Shown one piece after another: positions 63,184 to 64,000 of a stretch of 64,000 bases of DNA. Both the position numbers and the translations under genes were made by a program. This DNA comes from Theocolax elegans (Eukaryota > Arthropoda > Insecta > Hymenoptera > Cerocephalidae): NCBI GenBank assembly GCA_026168455.1, contig CM047426.1, forward strand, positions 55,700,761 to 55,764,760. The letters run 5' to 3'. The stretch's first letter is position 1; the number at the start of each line of letters is the position of its first letter. The notes under the pieces were generated by a model. That model had not been told where the DNA came from. It saw only the letters and a program-made list of their open reading frames with translations, and did not search any database.

Positions 63184-64000
63184 TTAAGGCTTAGACTCTC
63201 TCTTCGGCCTCGGAGTTCTTCCATCCAAACTAGCCTGAGCACGCTCTTCCTCCTCGCGAGCTCTGGCTAGCCGGCGTTGTGCCTCCTTGTCCTCCTCCTC
63301 GAGTCTAAGCCGATCCTCGTGGACCCTACGAGCGGCTTCGTCTCGTCTCTGCCGTTCCTCGGCACGAGCGGCTTCCGCCGCTCTCTCCCTCAGGTCCGCC
63401 CTCATGGCCGATACCGCTTGGCGTTCCGCCCTACGGTATCCAACGATGGCCTCCCAGAGATCACTCTTATCGGAGGCTTCTTGTCCACGGTGACTTATAT
63501 TAGAGACAACATTCGCTCGGTTTCGCGGTATCGCAACGACCCTAGCATGTTTGCGCGGCCTACCTCTACCTCCTTTAATAGGGAACGCGTTTTCGGTCGG
63601 ATTACCGTCATGTTGCTCGCATGGAACTTCGTTCGTTTGCGTCTCGCCGTTCGAGACGTCTTCGCTCGCAGGAACCGTATTATCAGGTTCCTCTTCCAGC
63701 GTAGGTTGACCGATCTCTATGTCGTCTACTTCTCCGTGCTCATCCCCGTGATCTTCGGATAAGTACGGTTTGAGATATTGTACGTGACATTTCTCTTCGT
63801 TACCTCAGGCATCTTGTATCTTGACGGTGTTTGGGCCGTAGCTATAAATTACCAAATATGGGCCAAGGTATTTCGGGGCTAACTTGGCCGAAATACCTTA
63901 AGCACTAGATGAAAGGACTCGATTCTTCTTCCACACTAGGTTCCCAACTGCAAAAGTTGCAGCTCTTCGCCCGGCATTGTAGTAAACGGCTTGCCTTTCA
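63184..64000 (-). pseudogene. Gypsy C Pol C-terminus (integrase tail), two nonsense codons
   Basis: Read from 64000, it matches the end of gypsy B integrase: a QAVYYNAGRRAA segment, GNLVWKKNRVLSSS, then KLAPKYLGPYLVIYS (GPY/F module) and YLKPYLSEDH. TAA at 63898-63900 and TGA at 63805-63807 interrupt it in the same frame, so there are no frameshifts, just two stops. An AT-hook (GGRGRPRK) follows. Unlike gypsy B, the protein then continues for about 90 residues of alternating R/E/A, likely a coiled coil, before the stop at 63184. Most of pol lies beyond the edge. Confidence 0.8.

Larger units (their letters stand above)
61737..64000 (-). mobile_element. Gypsy C: 3' end of a Ty3/gypsy element running off the right edge
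   Basis: A 3' LTR (61737-62758), a polypurine tract and the C-terminal coding part of pol (63184 onward) lie in minus orientation. It is related to gypsy B by integrase-tail sequence and by LTR ends (TGTAATGG...CCGTAACA against TGTAAAGG...CCGTTACA). Bases 62769-63078 are its 3' untranslated region. Confidence 0.8.

Overview
This window reads as intergenic heterochromatin from an arthropod, most likely an insect. It is AT-rich and contains no recognisable host protein gene. Almost everything identifiable is a transposable element, a satellite or a fossil of one. The pointers to an animal, and more narrowly an insect, are Ty3/gypsy elements with a tRNA-Lys-type primer site, a TTAA-flanked Kolobok-like transposase, tRNA-derived SINE sequence with A and B boxes, short inverted-repeat elements (MITEs) and a satellite array with higher-order structure. 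The species cannot be named from this sequence.

Layout. (1) 1-1936: a broken CACTA/EnSpm-like transposase cut by the left edge. (2) 1.9-5.2 kb: AT-rich repeats, a mariner-type MITE (3128-3924), four copies of a ~180-bp repeat and a tandem ~300-bp unit. (3) 5228-26591: a 21.4-kb composite bounded by long inverted repeats. It encloses a SINE, a fold-back MITE, about 75 copies of a 226-bp satellite whose every monomer carries a 16-bp-arm hairpin, a GC-rich promoter-like block, a duplicated unit with splice-like signals and a 404-bp tandem repeat. Flanking 282-bp direct repeats show that it interrupts an older sequence. (4) 27331-60471: an AATATT-rich inverted-repeat element, itself invaded by a Kolobok-like transposon (27599-30333) and by gypsy A. 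(5) 31498-59027, gypsy A on the minus strand, with 2180-bp LTRs, gag, a small overlapping frame, pol and a large third ORF in the env position. (6) 44320-56270, gypsy B on the plus strand, nested in the leader of gypsy A with a CCGT target duplication; it has an internal tandem duplication of leader, gag and early pol. (7) 61737-64000, the 3' end of gypsy C on the minus strand: an LTR plus a pol C-terminus with two nonsense codons, and a hAT-type MITE whose target duplication contains the pol stop codon.

How it works together. Nesting gives a relative clock: the AATATT element is older than Kolobok and gypsy A, and gypsy A is older than gypsy B. Gypsy A and B each carry gag and pol with intact catalytic motifs. 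Both have a GGGAAAY slippery heptamer and a downstream stem at the gag end, so -1 frameshifting is the likely way pol is made. Both Gags begin with a SAP-like motif, and the gypsy B and C integrases end in AT-hook motifs, which suggests chromatin binding. The most unusual items are the inverted-repeat-bounded satellite composite, the third ORF of gypsy A with a splice acceptor 2 nt before its ATG, and three consecutive perfect hairpins in the gypsy B leader.
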